Positions 42,398-54,392 are shown, numbered from the stretch's first letter. The stretch: DNA of 64,000 nucleotides from Rosellinia necatrix (GCA_021209875.1 JAGYVD010000008.1:1487501-1551500), one strand, 5' to 3'. Numbers and translations: made by a program. The notes: generated by a model not told the origin, from the letters alone.

Positions 42398-44298
42398 ATG
42401 CCAGGCAAAACGCCCCATCCAAACGGCAACGAGCCGGTCGAGAACGGCATCCGAAACAATCAAGATGTTGATATGACTGATGAGAAGTCTTCGATGAAGG
42501 GCAAGAAAGGTGTTAAGGAGGGCGAGGATATGACGGTAGTCGTCCCCCCTTCCAAAGCCGCAAAGCAGCCGTCGCAGCCGCCACATACCGATGCCGAGGG
42601 AGATGTCGCCATGGATGACCTAGATAAGACCCAGGAGTCCGAGGTTAAAGTTGACCCCGTCACACAGGCTATCACGGGTAGGCCACTCGCTATACTAGTT
42701 TCGTTGTTAAGCGTAAATTCTTACTGACGCGCCTCGTGTGCTCTCCACAGATATCAAGAGTAATTTCGCCCTGCTCGATCGTGCAGTAGCCTTGTTTGAT
42801 TCTAGATTTACATTACGCGCTCTGCGGTCTATTTCATCCCTTCGAAAACGCCTTACTCCCGAAATCCTTGCGCAGGTTATTTCCGAGACTTTCCCTCCTA
42901 CAAGCGCATCCGCGAGCGTGGCCAAGCAGCTCCTCGCGGCCATCGACAGTGACCATGTGCCGTTGGGACGGCAATCAAGTTCTGAGATGGAGATTGATAG
43001 TGATTCCCGGGCCCCCAAGAACGCTACCAAGAAAGAAAACAAGGACGTCATACCTGAAATCGACATTTTCCTGGGTATTCTCATCCAAGTTTATCTGTAC
43101 GACTCCAAGCAATTCCAACAAGGCGCCGAGTTCTCCAAGTTATTGGCCGACCGTATACACTCTCTCAACCGACGGACATTAGATTCGCTGTCGGCCAAAG
43201 CGTATTTTTATTACTCCCTGTTCTGTGAGCAACTCGCGCCACTGCCTCCGTCGCCCCGATCCCCCATCGTCGCGATCCGGCCGACGCTCTTGGCTGCCCT
43301 CCGGACGGCCGTATTGCGCAAGGATATCGATACACAGGCTTCAGTTATCGTTCTGCTGCTCCGAAACTATCTCCTGACGTCGCACATTTCACAAGCCGAT
43401 TTGCTGGTTTCCCACACGCAGTTCCCGGAAAACGCGGCTAATACGCAGGTTGCACGCTTCTTGTACTATTTGGGTCGTATCCGAGCGATCCAGTTACGGT
43501 ACACGGAAGCCCACGAGCATTTGACAGCCGCTACTCGTAAATCACCCGCTAGCAACTGCGCTCTTGGCTTCGCGCAAACCGCGACGAAGCTTTTGCTTGT
43601 TGTCGAGCTCCTTATGGGTGATATTCCCGAACGTGCCACGTTCCGTGCCTCCAACATGGAGCAGGCGCTCCGGCCGTACTTGCTCCTCGTCCAGGCTGTG
43701 CGCGTCGGTAACCTGGAGGACTTCGAGACGACCATCCGCCATCATGCCGACATATTCCGCCGCGACGGGACCTACTCTCTCATTCTCCGTCTACGCCAGA
43801 ACGTCATCAAGACAGGTATTCGCATGATGAGCTTGAGCTACAGTCGGATTTCGTTACGTGACATATGCATTCGATTGCACCTGGGGAGTGAAGAGAGTGC
43901 CGAATACATAGTGGCCAAGGCAATCCGCGACGGCGTGATTGAGGCCACACTGGACCGTGAGCACGGCTTCATGAAGAGCAAAGAGATTGGTGATGTTTAT
44001 GCTACGCGGGAACCCGGGGAGGCCTTCCATGATCGTATTAGGGCCTGCCTCGGTCTTCATGATGAAAGCGTCAAGGTATGCCCCGACCATCACTCCAACG
44101 TAACCCCCCCTCCCCACCCCCAATGTTATCCGCTAACGTGAACCCCTATGATAGGCGATGCGCTTTCCCATGAACCAACACCGCCTAGAGCTCAAGAACG
44201 CCCAGGAGGCCCGCGAGCGGGAACGAGAGATGGCCAAGGAAATACAAGAGGGCGACTTGGATGAAGACGACCTCGGCGGGGATTTTGAGGGCATGTAA
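42398..44298 (+). CDS. RPN3: 26S proteasome lid subunit Rpn3 (PSMD3)
   Basis: Three exons, 42398-42677, 42751-44075 and 44155-44298, give 582 residues. The introns are GTAGGC...CTGAC...CCACAG and GTATGC...GCTAAC...GATAG. A charged disordered N-terminus (MPGKTPHPNGNEPVENG) precedes the TPR-like helical body (FALLDRAVALFDSRFTLRAL, IFLGILIQVYLYDSKQF, LLRNYLLTSHISQADLLVS). The PCI domain (about 350-495) includes VIKTGIRMMSLSYSRISLRD, IRDGVIEATLDREHGFM and YATREPGEAFHDRI. The C-terminal helix (MNQQHRLELKNAQEARERER) joins the lid helical bundle. Rpn3 is a structural subunit of the 19S lid. The gene is slightly longer than yeast Rpn3 because of the N-terminus. Confidence 0.94.
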
Positions 44299-45214
44299 AG
44301 TATGGAGCCCCTTGTATTATCGAACTTGGTGGGTTTTTTCTCGGGCGGCGCTTGCTGTCGTGTGCTTCAGGGCCGTGCCATCTAATGCACAGCGTGGGCT
44401 CGGCGCCGCCACAGGGGCCATGGTAGCCTGGCGAGAGACCACCAAAAGCCGGGAGGCCAGTAATGCAGCCGGCTACGCACAAATATTATCAGGCATCCTT
44501 GTACTAGATACGGCAAATACTCTTTTCCAAGCACACGAGGGAGGTAGAAGTGCGAGTAATCGGGCAGTTTTCATCATTTGACTCGTTGCCAACTAGGCAA
44601 CTCTTTACTCGCATCATAATGCTCCTTCCGAGACATCGCACTACTACTGTGCCTTGGTGTACCTAGTGTTTAAATAGCCGACACGAGATGCAGGCCGATA
44701 CCTATGGTTGTTTTCCGAACATACTGTGTCCACGCTCTTCACTTGACTGATTCAGGGGTCGGTATTATTAGTAGGTGATGCAGTACCTAAGGTACAGGCT
44801 TTGAAACTACGATACCGTATCGCATATCTTATTCCGATTTATCTTATTTCCAGTTTACTGTTTACTTTGAGATCATCTTCGTGGCTATCACGTGCAAATT
44901 TAAGTGCTGTGAAAATGCGCCATACAAGGTACTTACTTACCTACCTAGGGTAACCGAAGCCGATAGACACACGGTGGGTCGTACGTCCCCCATACCGTAA
45001 GTAAGGTTCCGCCTTGCATACGGCGCAATGCCAAATGGTAGTGGTATGTCGTTACGTAAGCATTGATGAAGAGTTGCCTGCATTTATTATCAAGTGGCAG
45101 AGTAAGTCGCTACCTCACCAAGGTCCGTACTGCGGCCGAAGCCACAACTTATCCTGTGCGACATCCGACATCCGCCGTAACATGGGCCTCTTCTTGTAGA
45201 CTACTCCCGGCACC
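44299..45214. other. intergenic region with repeat fragment
   Basis: This stretch holds the Rpn3 3' UTR, then AT-rich DNA with TTACTTACCTACCTAGG words near 44932-44950 and a short copy of the dispersed repeat at 44967-45000, then the promoter of the MYST gene. Confidence 0.45.
44967..45000 (+). repeat. dispersed repeat, fragment D
   Basis: CACACGGTGGGTCGTACGTC matches the reverse complement of the right arm of the 8785-8986 element and the end of copy A at 2139-2250. Only about 30 nt is conserved. Confidence 0.5.
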
Positions 45215-47532
45215 ATGCCGCCTCAGAAACGCAAACACCCGCACGACGCCGGTGCAGAGCCATCCCCGCCGGATGCGACCGTTCGTCGATCGACTCGCCA
45301 GCGCCCAGATGCCGGTGCAGACCCGGAACACCAATTGAGGGGCGGTCGGCCACGCGCCAAACCGGCGGAAGAGCCTTCTAACGCGGACGTCGCTGCACGG
45401 TCGGCCCCTCGAGGAAGGAAATCCGCAACTACTGACGTCGACAACACGACGACGACGACAAAAACAACAACAGCAACAGCAACAACAACAGCAACAGTAA
45501 CGACAGCAACGACGACGACAGCGGCAACCCAGACGAAACCCAACACCACCACCACCATCACCACCAGGCATGGAGCTAAAATCGAACCGGGATTCGAAGC
45601 CACGTCGCCGACCTTGCAGGAAAATGTGCCGCCGCGGTCTCCTCTAGACAACGGGAGGAGGCGCGTAGCCCAGTCCAAGCACTCCCCACCGCCACAGCCA
45701 AAGCCACGACTCTCGTCGCAGTCGCAGTCGCAGTCACAGTCGCAGTCGCAGTCGCAGTCACAATCACAGTCACAGTCGCAGTCACAGTCACAGTCACAGT
45801 CACAGTTACAGTCACAGTCACAGTTACAGTCACAGTCACAGTTACAGTCACAGTCACAGTCGAAGTTGCAGTCGCAGTCGAAGTCACGAGCGCTCGGGCC
45901 GAGACCTACGCAAAAAACAGCGCGACCCATCCCGCCATCAAAGGGACCAGGAGGTCAGGCAGGAGGTCAGGCACCCGTGGTGGCCGGCGCCGGCGCCGTT
46001 CCCATTACGCCGAGGCGCACACCATCCAACAAATCCAACAAACCCAACAAACCCAACCAACCCAAGACTCCCAAACCCCCGGGCACCCCTCACTCCGACC
46101 GCAACATCGATAAGGTCATGTTCGGCAACACCTGTTTCAAAGCATGGTACCCGTCATACTATGCAAAGGAGGTCCTGGGCGATATCTCGGCCAATGCAGG
46201 AGGGGGCAATGCAAAGATTGGAGGCGGGAAACGCGACTTGCCCATGCTTGACCGGTTATACATTTGCCCTTGCTGCTTCAAATACTCGAAGGAGATGATA
46301 CCGTGGTGGCACCACGTACAGTATTGCGAGAAAAAGGCATTCGTACCCGGAACTAAGATCTATACACATCCGTGTCGTTCGAGAACAGTGACCGGGCCAC
46401 ATGCTCATCCTACTTCGGCCGCCTCTGCCGGGACAGCGAAAGGCAAAGGGAGGCGCAAGGGTAACAGTAGCGACCAATCCGCCAGTGAAGCCATGGTAAA
46501 TAACGGGGAATGGAGCGTTTGGGAAGTGGACGGCGAGAAGGACGGGGTAAGTTGCCGCCTTTCTTGCCTTGCCGGTGCGACCGAAAGCTAACTACCGACC
46601 AGCTGTTCTGTCAGAACCTTTCCCTGTTTGCGAAGCTATTCCTAGATAACAAATCGGTATTCTTCGATGTCACGGGGTTTAATTATTTCCTTTTGGTCTA
46701 TACGCCCACTATGTCCGAGACTGACGCTACGTCTTCGGTGCGGACCGACTCGGCTCTCCAACCGCCCGCTGGACCCGAGAATTCCGCACCTGTCTCATCA
46801 GATGCGCAGATCTTCGCCCCCACATGCCAACCACTGCGGCCCAGGCCGCAAGTCGTGGGTTTTTTCTCCAAGGAGAAAATGTCGTGGGATAATAACAACC
46901 TGGCGTGTATTTTGGTCTTCCCGCCATGGCAACGCAAGGGCCTCGGCGCCTTGCTCATGGGCGTCTCCTACGAGATTTCGCGACGGGAGGGCATCCTGGG
47001 CGGTCCCGAGAAACCCATCTCGGAGCTAGGACGCAAAGGATACAAGCGGTTCTGGGCCGGGGAGATCACTCGGTGGATCCTGGAGTTGGACCCATCGGGA
47101 TCATCTACGGAGCCCACGCACACCGCCAGGCCCGGGAAGAAAGAAAAAGAGAGGCATCGGGGTGATGATGCCGAAGAACAAGAGTGGCTTGTCGTCGACG
47201 TGGAGCAATGCTCCCGACACACCTGGATCGTCGCCGAGGACTGCCTCGCCGTGCTCCGGGAAATGGGCGTCATCGAGGAGGCGGGGCTTGGATCGCCTCT
47301 AGGCGGGCAGGGCGTTGCTAGAGAAGGGAGCGCAGATGCAGGCGCACAGGGGAAGGAGAAGGAAGAGAAGGAGTCGAAAAGGCCATCCATCCCCAGGGTT
47401 AGAATCGACAAAGCGGCGGTCCGTAGCTGGGCGGTCGCGAACCGGATTGATCTCACCAGGGCTTGTGACCCCAACGGGTTCGTGGAGGGATACGCTATCA
47501 AACGAGCCGACGACAGCGAAGACGAAGAGTGA
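45215..47532 (+). CDS. SAS2: MYST-family histone acetyltransferase, SAS2-like
   Basis: Two exons, 45215-46546 and 46603-47532 (intron GTAAGT...GCTAAC...CCAG, phase 0), give 753 residues. The first 300 residues are disordered: a Thr-rich run, then a long Ser-Gln repeat (about 168-226). The MYST domain begins at VMFGNTCFKAWYPSYY. The C2HC zinc finger is near 351-372 (ICPCCFKYSKEM...WWHHVQYC). After the intron come LFCQNLSLFAKLFLDNK, FFDVTGFNYFLLV, the catalytic region LACILVFPP (Cys near 546), acetyl-CoA-binding QRKGLGALLMG, and SELGRKGYKRFW. The divergent catalytic sequence and small zinc finger fit Sas2 rather than Esa1 or Sas3; Sas2 acetylates H4 K16. Roughly 45 extra residues (about 483-528) interrupt the HAT domain. 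Confidence 0.88.
45717..45890 (+). repeat. Ser-Gln repeat region (CAGTCG/CAGTCA/CAGTTA)n
   Basis: A hexanucleotide repeat within the SAS2-like gene encodes about two dozen Ser-Gln pairs with occasional Leu-Gln and Lys. The six-base period preserves frame. Confidence 0.9.
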
Positions 47533-47988
47533 GACGACAGCTGTTGAGATTTGCCTACGCGGCGTAGCAGATACTATACATGTATTTTTAGGTTCTGGCG
47601 TGTAGAGGGCGGGTAGCGAGGCGTTGGGAAGATGGCTTCTGGTTTGATTTCACTCTCCGCTCGGCATCTAAAATAGGCACGCACGGTTGACATATTATTA
47701 TAAGTAATCCAGGTCTAGATGCTTCTAACGCGTCTTCTTGAACCCATCAGCTTTGCGGCTACGCTCCGTATGAAACAGATAGAGAGTCTAGCATCATCTT
47801 ATTCTTCATCAAGTGCTTTGGTGCTAGTTATATGGGCGATAATAAATAAGCCTTCACTTTGGCCGCGCGCGCACCTACGATCTTCCTCTCACCCGACTCC
47901 CTGGATACATGTTAGAACCAATCCACAGATCTCTTGACCACACGGACACGAAATATAGCTGCCATGTCCTTGCCGAGCGGGGAGCGCT

Positions 47989-48060
47989 CCCCTTCCCTTC
48001 CCCTTCCCTTCCCCTTCCCTTCCCCTTCCCTTCCCTCCCTCTCCTCCCCTCTTTCTCCCT
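47989..48060. repeat. (CCCTTCC)n pyrimidine repeat
   Basis: A strand-asymmetric pyrimidine tract of CCCTTCC/CCTTCCCC units, degrading into CTCCCT. Non-coding. Confidence 0.8.
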
Positions 48061-48534
48061 GTATGAGATAAGCGAAGTGCGCACGGCTTCAAAAAAAAAA
48101 AAACCATCCCTATTCACCCAGCCGCCCGGAAGAACAGACGAGCCCGAAACGTCGGGATCTCGCGTCACAATCGCATCGCTCCCGAACGCACCCACGCACG
48201 CGTCCGAGGCGAGGCGCGCAATGTGGGATATGCTTTTTCCGGGCGGGATCGTCAAACGACGAGCCTGCTATATATACCATCGTCGATTAGTGCTACTTTG
48301 GAAGGGGGAGGTGACTTGCTTGTAGCGGCCGCTTCGTGTACCTATTTTTGTCTTAGGGGGGTTGAGCGGTTTTGTTGGCTAGGCATTAGGGGAGGGATTG
48401 TTTTTATTTTTACTCAGCTATATAAGATGGTTCGACGTGATGCCTCTCTCTGTTCTACGGTGAGAATATATCTGTGTCATACATACATATAGAGAAATAG
48501 AAGCGTTCCTCAGGAGTTCGATGTCTTTCATACG

Positions 48535-48535
48535 T

Positions 48536-48577
<42 letters not shown>

Positions 48578-48578
48578 C
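48535..48578. repeat. (CA)n(TA)n compound microsatellite
   Basis: About eight CA units run directly into about twelve TA units; AT-rich and intergenic. Confidence 0.9.
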
Positions 48579-48664
48579 TTTTTTAGTAAACCTCGCCCGC
48601 CTCACCGACCGACCGGAACCGTCAATCCCTCCCTACCCCTGAAAACACGTCTCTCGAGAGAGGG

Positions 48665-49371
48665 ATGTCGACGCCTAAGCGCTGGGGGCGGGGGGGGGGC
48701 CGTGTGAGCTTCAGGAAGTGCGACGTCGCGTCGTGGGCGGACCAGGCGGCGGCGTCCAGGGCCGTCCACGACGAGGCCGGCGCGCCCATCGACGTCGTCG
48801 TCGTCGCTAACGCCGGCGTCGCCGAGAGGGCGGGAGGAGCTGGGTCGTGCTCCCCCCCCCCAACCCCGCCCCTTGACCGACGGGCCCGACGCGCTCGACA
48901 ACCCCAGGCTACACGTGCCGGCCGAACGTCAAATCCGGTAGGGAATATATACTTGTAGGTTGTTCCTATTTACCATCCCTTCCCGCTTATTTTTTTTTTT
49001 CTGTCATGCACACAGTCATATCCTATCCCTATTCCGAATTCCCATATTTTCGATTTATTTTATTCCCCTTTTCAAAGAAAGACGTCACGGCGGTGGTAGG
49101 GACAGGCGAGAGAGCGATTTATGAATACAGTTAGTTCATGACTATAGGTCAGCCTAGCCTAGCCACGAACACAGGGGAATAAATACTTTTTTCTTCGCCC
49201 ATGATTCGGCCAGATGACTAACAAGGGGCGGGAAGCTTCCTCCCTCCCCCCCTCCTCCGCAGCCGTCAAGCTAAGCACTACACTACATGCGGCGCGACGC
49301 GCTGGACCCGGCGACGGGGGCACCGCGGCGCCATCGTCTGCACGGCGTCCAACGTCGGGCTGTACCCGCCA
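48665..49371 (+). pseudogene. short-chain dehydrogenase/reductase relic
   Basis: Two separated pieces of an SDR are visible. At about 48700-48825 the frame reads FRKCDVASWADQAAASRAV then APIDVVVVANAGVAER, the NAG motif after the cofactor-binding Asp. At about 49325-49371 another frame reads GAIVCTASNVGLYP, the strand with the catalytic-region Ser seen in 15-hydroxyprostaglandin-dehydrogenase-like SDRs. The N-terminal Gly-rich motif, the YxxxK active site and the C-terminus are missing, the pieces are out of frame, and AT-rich sequence with T-runs separates them. The GC-rich pieces in AT-rich DNA point to a decayed gene. An ORF of 97 codons starting at 48665 is only its open remnant. Confidence 0.7.
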
Positions 49372-51405
49372 CCCACTCCCCTCTCTCTGTCTCTATTCAG
49401 CTTTTAGGGTAGGTTGTCGGGAATTGTGTGGCTGATTTAAGGGCTGGGGGGGGGGGATGTAAGCCCAGGGGGTTTGGTTGGTATACGTGGGCTAAGGGGC
49501 GCGCCTTGGTTGGTACTCGCGAGGGTACCGGGTTTGGGGAAGGCGTTGATGTAATGGTAGGCGGCGTATGAATGTGTATATGGCAGTGGGGTTTACCTTT
49601 AGAGGAGCAAGATGTCTGTTGTCTAAGGGAACCGGCTGATAACTCTTATGTCACACTGGGGGTCTAGGGAGGGGGGGTTCGGTGGCAACGCTATTAGCAA
49701 AGTTAGGCGTATTCGACAAATCTAAAATGAGAGGCTGGCATCGGCCTTGTTCTATAGGATTGTAAATGTTTAGTTGTAGACTAGTAGTTATTCTTCTAAT
49801 ACTGGCTATCATTATTGTACGAAGCTATCTACGTCATAGTGTTATTCTCTCGTTTCTAGCTGAGGCCAATGACTAACTTCATGTTAAAATAACAGTCTAA
49901 ATGGCTAATAGGGAAATAATGGTAGTAAAAGATATAATGTCTCTTGACTTCGGAACTGATGGTGTTGGCATTAACATTCAGGGTAACATGGAGTAACTGA
50001 CACGCGTTCTACTGCAAACGGGCTGAATATTTGACAGTACCCGCGGCGACACTCTACGTATCTAGGTGATCCCGTAAGGGAAAATGTCAGATTTTTCATC
50101 TTCGACGTTTCCACGAGGATTGTTGTGAGAATTAATGACCAAACACTCTTAACCCTATACGGACCAAGGCCAGTTTATATCAAAGTATGATTCCAAGGTA
50201 GTATAGTAGGCATATCAATTCGAAACCTCCCAACCCTAGTATTAGAGGAAATTGATCCCTCTCTTCTCAATAATATCAAACAATTGCATCGAGCAACCAA
50301 ACATGTTGGAAGCGAATGCCGCAAACTCCCATGACCTGGGATTAATAGAAGTGTCAGAGACGCCTGGGGGTGAAAGCCTATGAGTCACTCAGAATCTACT
50401 GTGAGGGGGGGTTCTCAGGACTAGGCACCGTATCGTTACTTTTGTGAGGTGGTCTCATGTTGCATTGCAGTGCACGATGACTCAAGATCAAGGAGAAGCC
50501 AAAGGTTCAAGTCTACAACTTACCCCAGGTAAGCCGCGGGTCAACTGTCTGCATCCGGGAGGTCATAGAATGGGTTTGATAGGTCTGCAGCTGCATGAAC
50601 CACGGCCATTGAAAGCCACCATTAATTACTTGGGGTCAAGGGGCACGGAGACGGGGATTTAATGACTACCGTGACTATTTACAGGGAACCGATACACATC
50701 CTTGGTCTTGTCAACGAGCTATAGACGGGTGTAGGGGGAGATGCCACGGGATAGATATACGGCTCGCAGTACATGGTTTAGGTAATGGAAGGAACTGATG
50801 CCTGGTCTAAGTCGGGTGTGAACGGAAGAGGATGAGATGACGGAAGTCGAACCCACACCCGTCGCATCCGTCGACCATATCAACCCCACCTAAGCGCTCG
50901 CCTATCAATTATGCATGTATACGGAATAGCTAGGGTCCCTTGACGAAAACCAATATCTATGAAAATACACATGTACTTGCAGTTTGCTTGGGCAGGTAGT
51001 TGATGCGACGCGGGGTTGGGATCGCAAAAACGCATCCATACCGTACCAAGTTACTATAGATCTATATAGCAAGAGATAATTGTTGGGAATGAATAACTCT
51101 AGTCAACAACAGCCAATCGATATTTCTGCAAACCCGAGTTACAGTACGCAATCCATCTATGAATATTCTGTGAGATTGATCGATGCAAGGTTCTGAATTA
51201 AAAGTACCCTTTACGCATAACCTGCAAATGCATGCTGGGCTATTTCGCAAACTATCTATAGTGGAGAGAGAATAGAGAATGCGAGTTGTGCGGAATATGA
51301 GGAATGTGATGATTGCATTGTTGTTGAACAGCGTCTCGGGGTGTGACCATAATGGGGAATTGGGGTCCCTGTTACCATCCAACGAGTGAGATGTCACAAC
51401 GAAAT
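49372..51405. other. intergenic region, no gene seen
   Basis: About 2 kb without recognisable coding sequence on either strand. It has G-runs near 49445 and 49671 and otherwise mixed AT-rich DNA. A 72-codon frame at 50444-50662 has no features. Confidence 0.45.
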
Positions 51406-51494
51406 GGCCGGTTGGCGTAATGGCAACGCGTCAGTTTCCGGTTCCCCAAACCTGAGATTGCTGAAGATTGCGGGTTCGAGTCCCGTGCTGGTCG
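51406..51494 (+). tRNA. tRNA-Arg(CCG) with canonical 37/38 intron
   Basis: The acceptor GGCCGGT pairs with GCTGGTC (including wobbles), with G as discriminator. The D arm GCG/CGC encloses TAATGGCAA. The anticodon arm is TCAGT with GCTGA, anticodon CCG at 51438-51440. A 17-nt intron lies after base 37 (51442-51458). The variable loop is AGATT and the T arm GCGGG-TTCGAGT-CCCGT. Unlike tRNA-Lys in this window, the T arm is uninterrupted and box B is normal. Confidence 0.85.
51442..51458 (+). other. canonical tRNA intron
   Basis: Seventeen nucleotides starting one base after the anticodon, the usual eukaryotic nuclear tRNA intron position removed by the tRNA splicing endonuclease. Confidence 0.75.
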
Positions 51495-54392
51495 ATATTC
51501 AACAACAGTTGGAATTTAATTTTTGCCTTTCCCGCTAACTTACAGTTATAGTTGTACCTCACGATTGATTGTGTTTAATTAAATCCTAGGCGTTTGTACT
51601 CGTTCTTTTTTTTTTTTTTGCTACACTGGATTATGAGTCAATAAGTCAAGGAAGAGACAACTAACAGCGTCAAAGCCCAACTAGGTAGTAAGCATTCGGT
51701 GTTTACACTACAAGATTGCGAACCTGATGGGTAGAGATAAGTAAAAAGAGGTATTTAATTCCATCCTATTAAAATATATTAAGTGGAGGCTCATCGCAGA
51801 CCCAAACGACCAAACCCCAAACCAGCATCTTTGTCAGATAAGAGACGGTAGATACTAAATAGCATTCCGTCCAAACACGCACGTTTCGGTCGCCTCGCTA
51901 ACCAGGAATGGCAGTTGATTCCCACGTGCTGCCGCGACCGAAGGAAAGAAGATGCTCCCAATAAATTTTTCGTGCATTGTCGGCACGCTAACCAAGGATC
52001 CGTTGCGCCGAAGAGGGATTGTGTTGGGAGAGAGGTACTTACGCTCGGAAGCTAGGTTACTAGGAAAAACATCATTTTCTAGCCCGAGTGGCGCCTTAGT
52101 GTTTACCTCAACCCCTGCAGGTCCACAGAACCCGGGTGCCCAGGAGGCACCTGAATAGGTAACTACACTAGGTGATAGGGACCGGGCAGAGGGAGCAAGT
52201 AGGGTACGAAGCATAGCTAAAAAAAGGAGGAAGGGCGGGAGGGGGTGGTCATATTTACTACATACTAGATACTCCCGAGGTAGATATGTATGCACTAGAT
52301 ATAACGCAGTGGATGGAAGAGAGATCCTCTGCGTGGGATGCCAAGATTTGTTATTATTATATTTTATTATTATTATTGGTGATTACCATAGCGTATGCTT
52401 AGATCGGATAGAGATGCAGGTGCAATTATCTTTCCAAAGATGAGTTGAACAGATTGCAGGTATGTGCTCTGTCTTGGTCGATTTGCCAAGGATGCGATGG
52501 GCGGGTACTTCGGTAGGTGTCATGTACAATGGCCCAAGCTCCCATTGATCCCGAGCGACGGTAAGATAGCACATTTAGCACGTTTTTGGCCAGTGGAGAC
52601 CACTTCTATAAGCTACAATAAAATACATTTCAGTTCATAGTGTGCAACTCTCCCCTGTAAATCTCTTACTCAGGTGTGCTTAATCCACGAGGTACCTGGA
52701 AAGATACCTTGTCACATTCTCTTCCCGCCCCCCCTGTTCCACTCCCGGCATCGATCTCACCGTCATTTCACGTCAGCTGCGAGGAAAATTTTTTAAGGCG
52801 CAACTTTCAACAACTGAGGTATCATAATGTCTCCTACGCAAGCTTGCGTTATTTGAGCTCTTGAGGTGCTATTGAACTTGGCTTTCGTCGTGACGATCTA
52901 GTTACTAGAGAATGGTTTCTTCAGTAGATTATAGAAACGTATACCTCTGACAAGGGTGGCATGTTGAGGCTCTGATGCCCAGAACTCCAATACAATGAGC
53001 GGATTCGGAGGTGCCAGTGGGGAAATCCCTCCTTTTCTCCTCTGTGGTTCTCTTGAATTGGCCAATTGATACTGTCCGTGCTGTACCCACATTCATATAA
53101 TTTCCCAATCTCCTGGGAACTGGGCAGCTTCCTCTCTTTTCTCGGCAAGCTTTGTTTTGGAAGCAGCAGGGCCACTGCCCCTTGGCATACCGAAGTCTGT
53201 GCTCCCACGCTGACCCGCGCTGGCAGGGATCGGCGATGCGCGAAGTGCCTTCGGTGTGCTGTACTGCACGTAAAGCAGAGTAGTGTATGTATGCTGGCCA
53301 GGGGTCCTCATTACAGAGCGATTGGCGAATGTCTATTGGCTAGATCGTTTCGCCAGATCCCGAAATAGGTCGCATAGGAAATGCCGGCTACTTTGGATCG
53401 TTAAATGTGCTTTTTCAAGCTGACTCACAGAACCATTGTACGGCCACACGGAAACTTGCAGCGAAGGTGCTTTGGTTTGAGAGAAGTGATGGCGCATCCA
53501 AACATGCCCCTCGAAGAGGATGCGTGTTCCCTTTTATGTTGTTTCGCTCTCACCTTCTGTGCTAATGCGTCGGGGCGTCATATCGTCGGACAAGGCCCAC
53601 CCGTGTATTACCGACCATCCATGAGCCAGCTTTGGTACCGGCTGGGATCCATGTTTTTTATCCGCAAGAGAGGACCAAGTGGAGGACTCAGTGGGGGTTA
53701 TGTGGTTTCCCTCCTTCTTATTCATTGACTCTTTCGCATAGGCTAGCACGGCTTAACAGAGACGAGCATTTTTGGAAGCGTTGAGTCCTGGCCGTCTGCA
53801 TAAGTGAGGCTCTATGAAGATATATCCTGCCCCTAATATTGAACGCCGTTGGTGTCGGCATCAAATATTGAGTGATGGTTGTATCATGTTCTCGGCTAAC
53901 GTTGAGTGAAAAAAGTCGCAAAGCCAATCTCGCCAAGAATGACCAGGTCGCGTAGTGTAGGGTAGTGTAGACCCTATAAGCGCCGCACCCGGGAACCCCC
54001 GACACCCCTGTAAATCAGCAGCGAAGTCCGTCAGCCTTGTCTCCATTGGGTAGCCTCCAACACTGGAGAGGGAAGAAAAAAAAATGTTCCTGCGACCTCT
54101 CCAGAGTTCATTGCATCGACGCCGTGTGGGTTTCATTCAAGCCCACAGTCCGGCTTCATTCACTTAGACAGTGCCAATACCGGGTAGGTGGTCAATGCCT
54201 GGGTCCGGAACAACTATTCGGTCGTTTCCCTCCAGCTCCGTCAAACTTTTCTTCCTTTCCACCGCAGTGCCAGCAAGCTTTTCTTCTTCTCCTTTCAGCT
54301 CTTATCTGTTCTCCCGCCGCTCAGTTGTCACCATCTCTCGACACCTCCCTCCATCACCAACCACATAACCTCATCGTCATCCATCCGTCGCA
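51495..54392. other. long intergenic region, no gene seen
   Basis: About 2.9 kb. Open frames at 51855-52295 (minus), 53066-53368 and 53405-53728 (plus) have no motifs or splice logic. There is a T-run at 51607-51620 and a TTA repeat near 52351-52376. The last 200-300 nt, rich in pyrimidines, are the probable promoter and 5' UTR of ATP9. Confidence 0.45.
51520..51524 (+). terminator. RNA polymerase III terminator of tRNA-Arg
   Basis: T5 lies 25 nt after the tRNA end. It falls inside the stretch (51508-51543) whose reverse complement shares words with the tRNA-Lys insert. Confidence 0.6.

Larger units (their letters stand above)
47533..48664. other. intergenic region with simple repeats
   Basis: No gene is seen. 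It contains a CCCTTCC repeat at about 47989-48060, an A-run near 48092-48103, and a CA/TA dinucleotide repeat at 48535-48578. Confidence 0.5.

Noticed and set aside
45463..45560. CRISPR-like or satellite array suspected from the repeated ACA/ACG units
   Set aside because: It is a Thr-encoding codon run inside the SAS2-like exon, not a spacer-repeat array, and the organism is a eukaryote.
45223..45930. A minus-strand frame with Cys-Asp repeats opposite the SAS2-like gene
   Set aside because: It is the antisense reading of the Ser-Gln-encoding hexamer. The plus strand has the MYST domain and a matching intron.
51855..52295. A 146-codon minus-strand frame
   Set aside because: No family, no supporting introns, and AT-rich surroundings.
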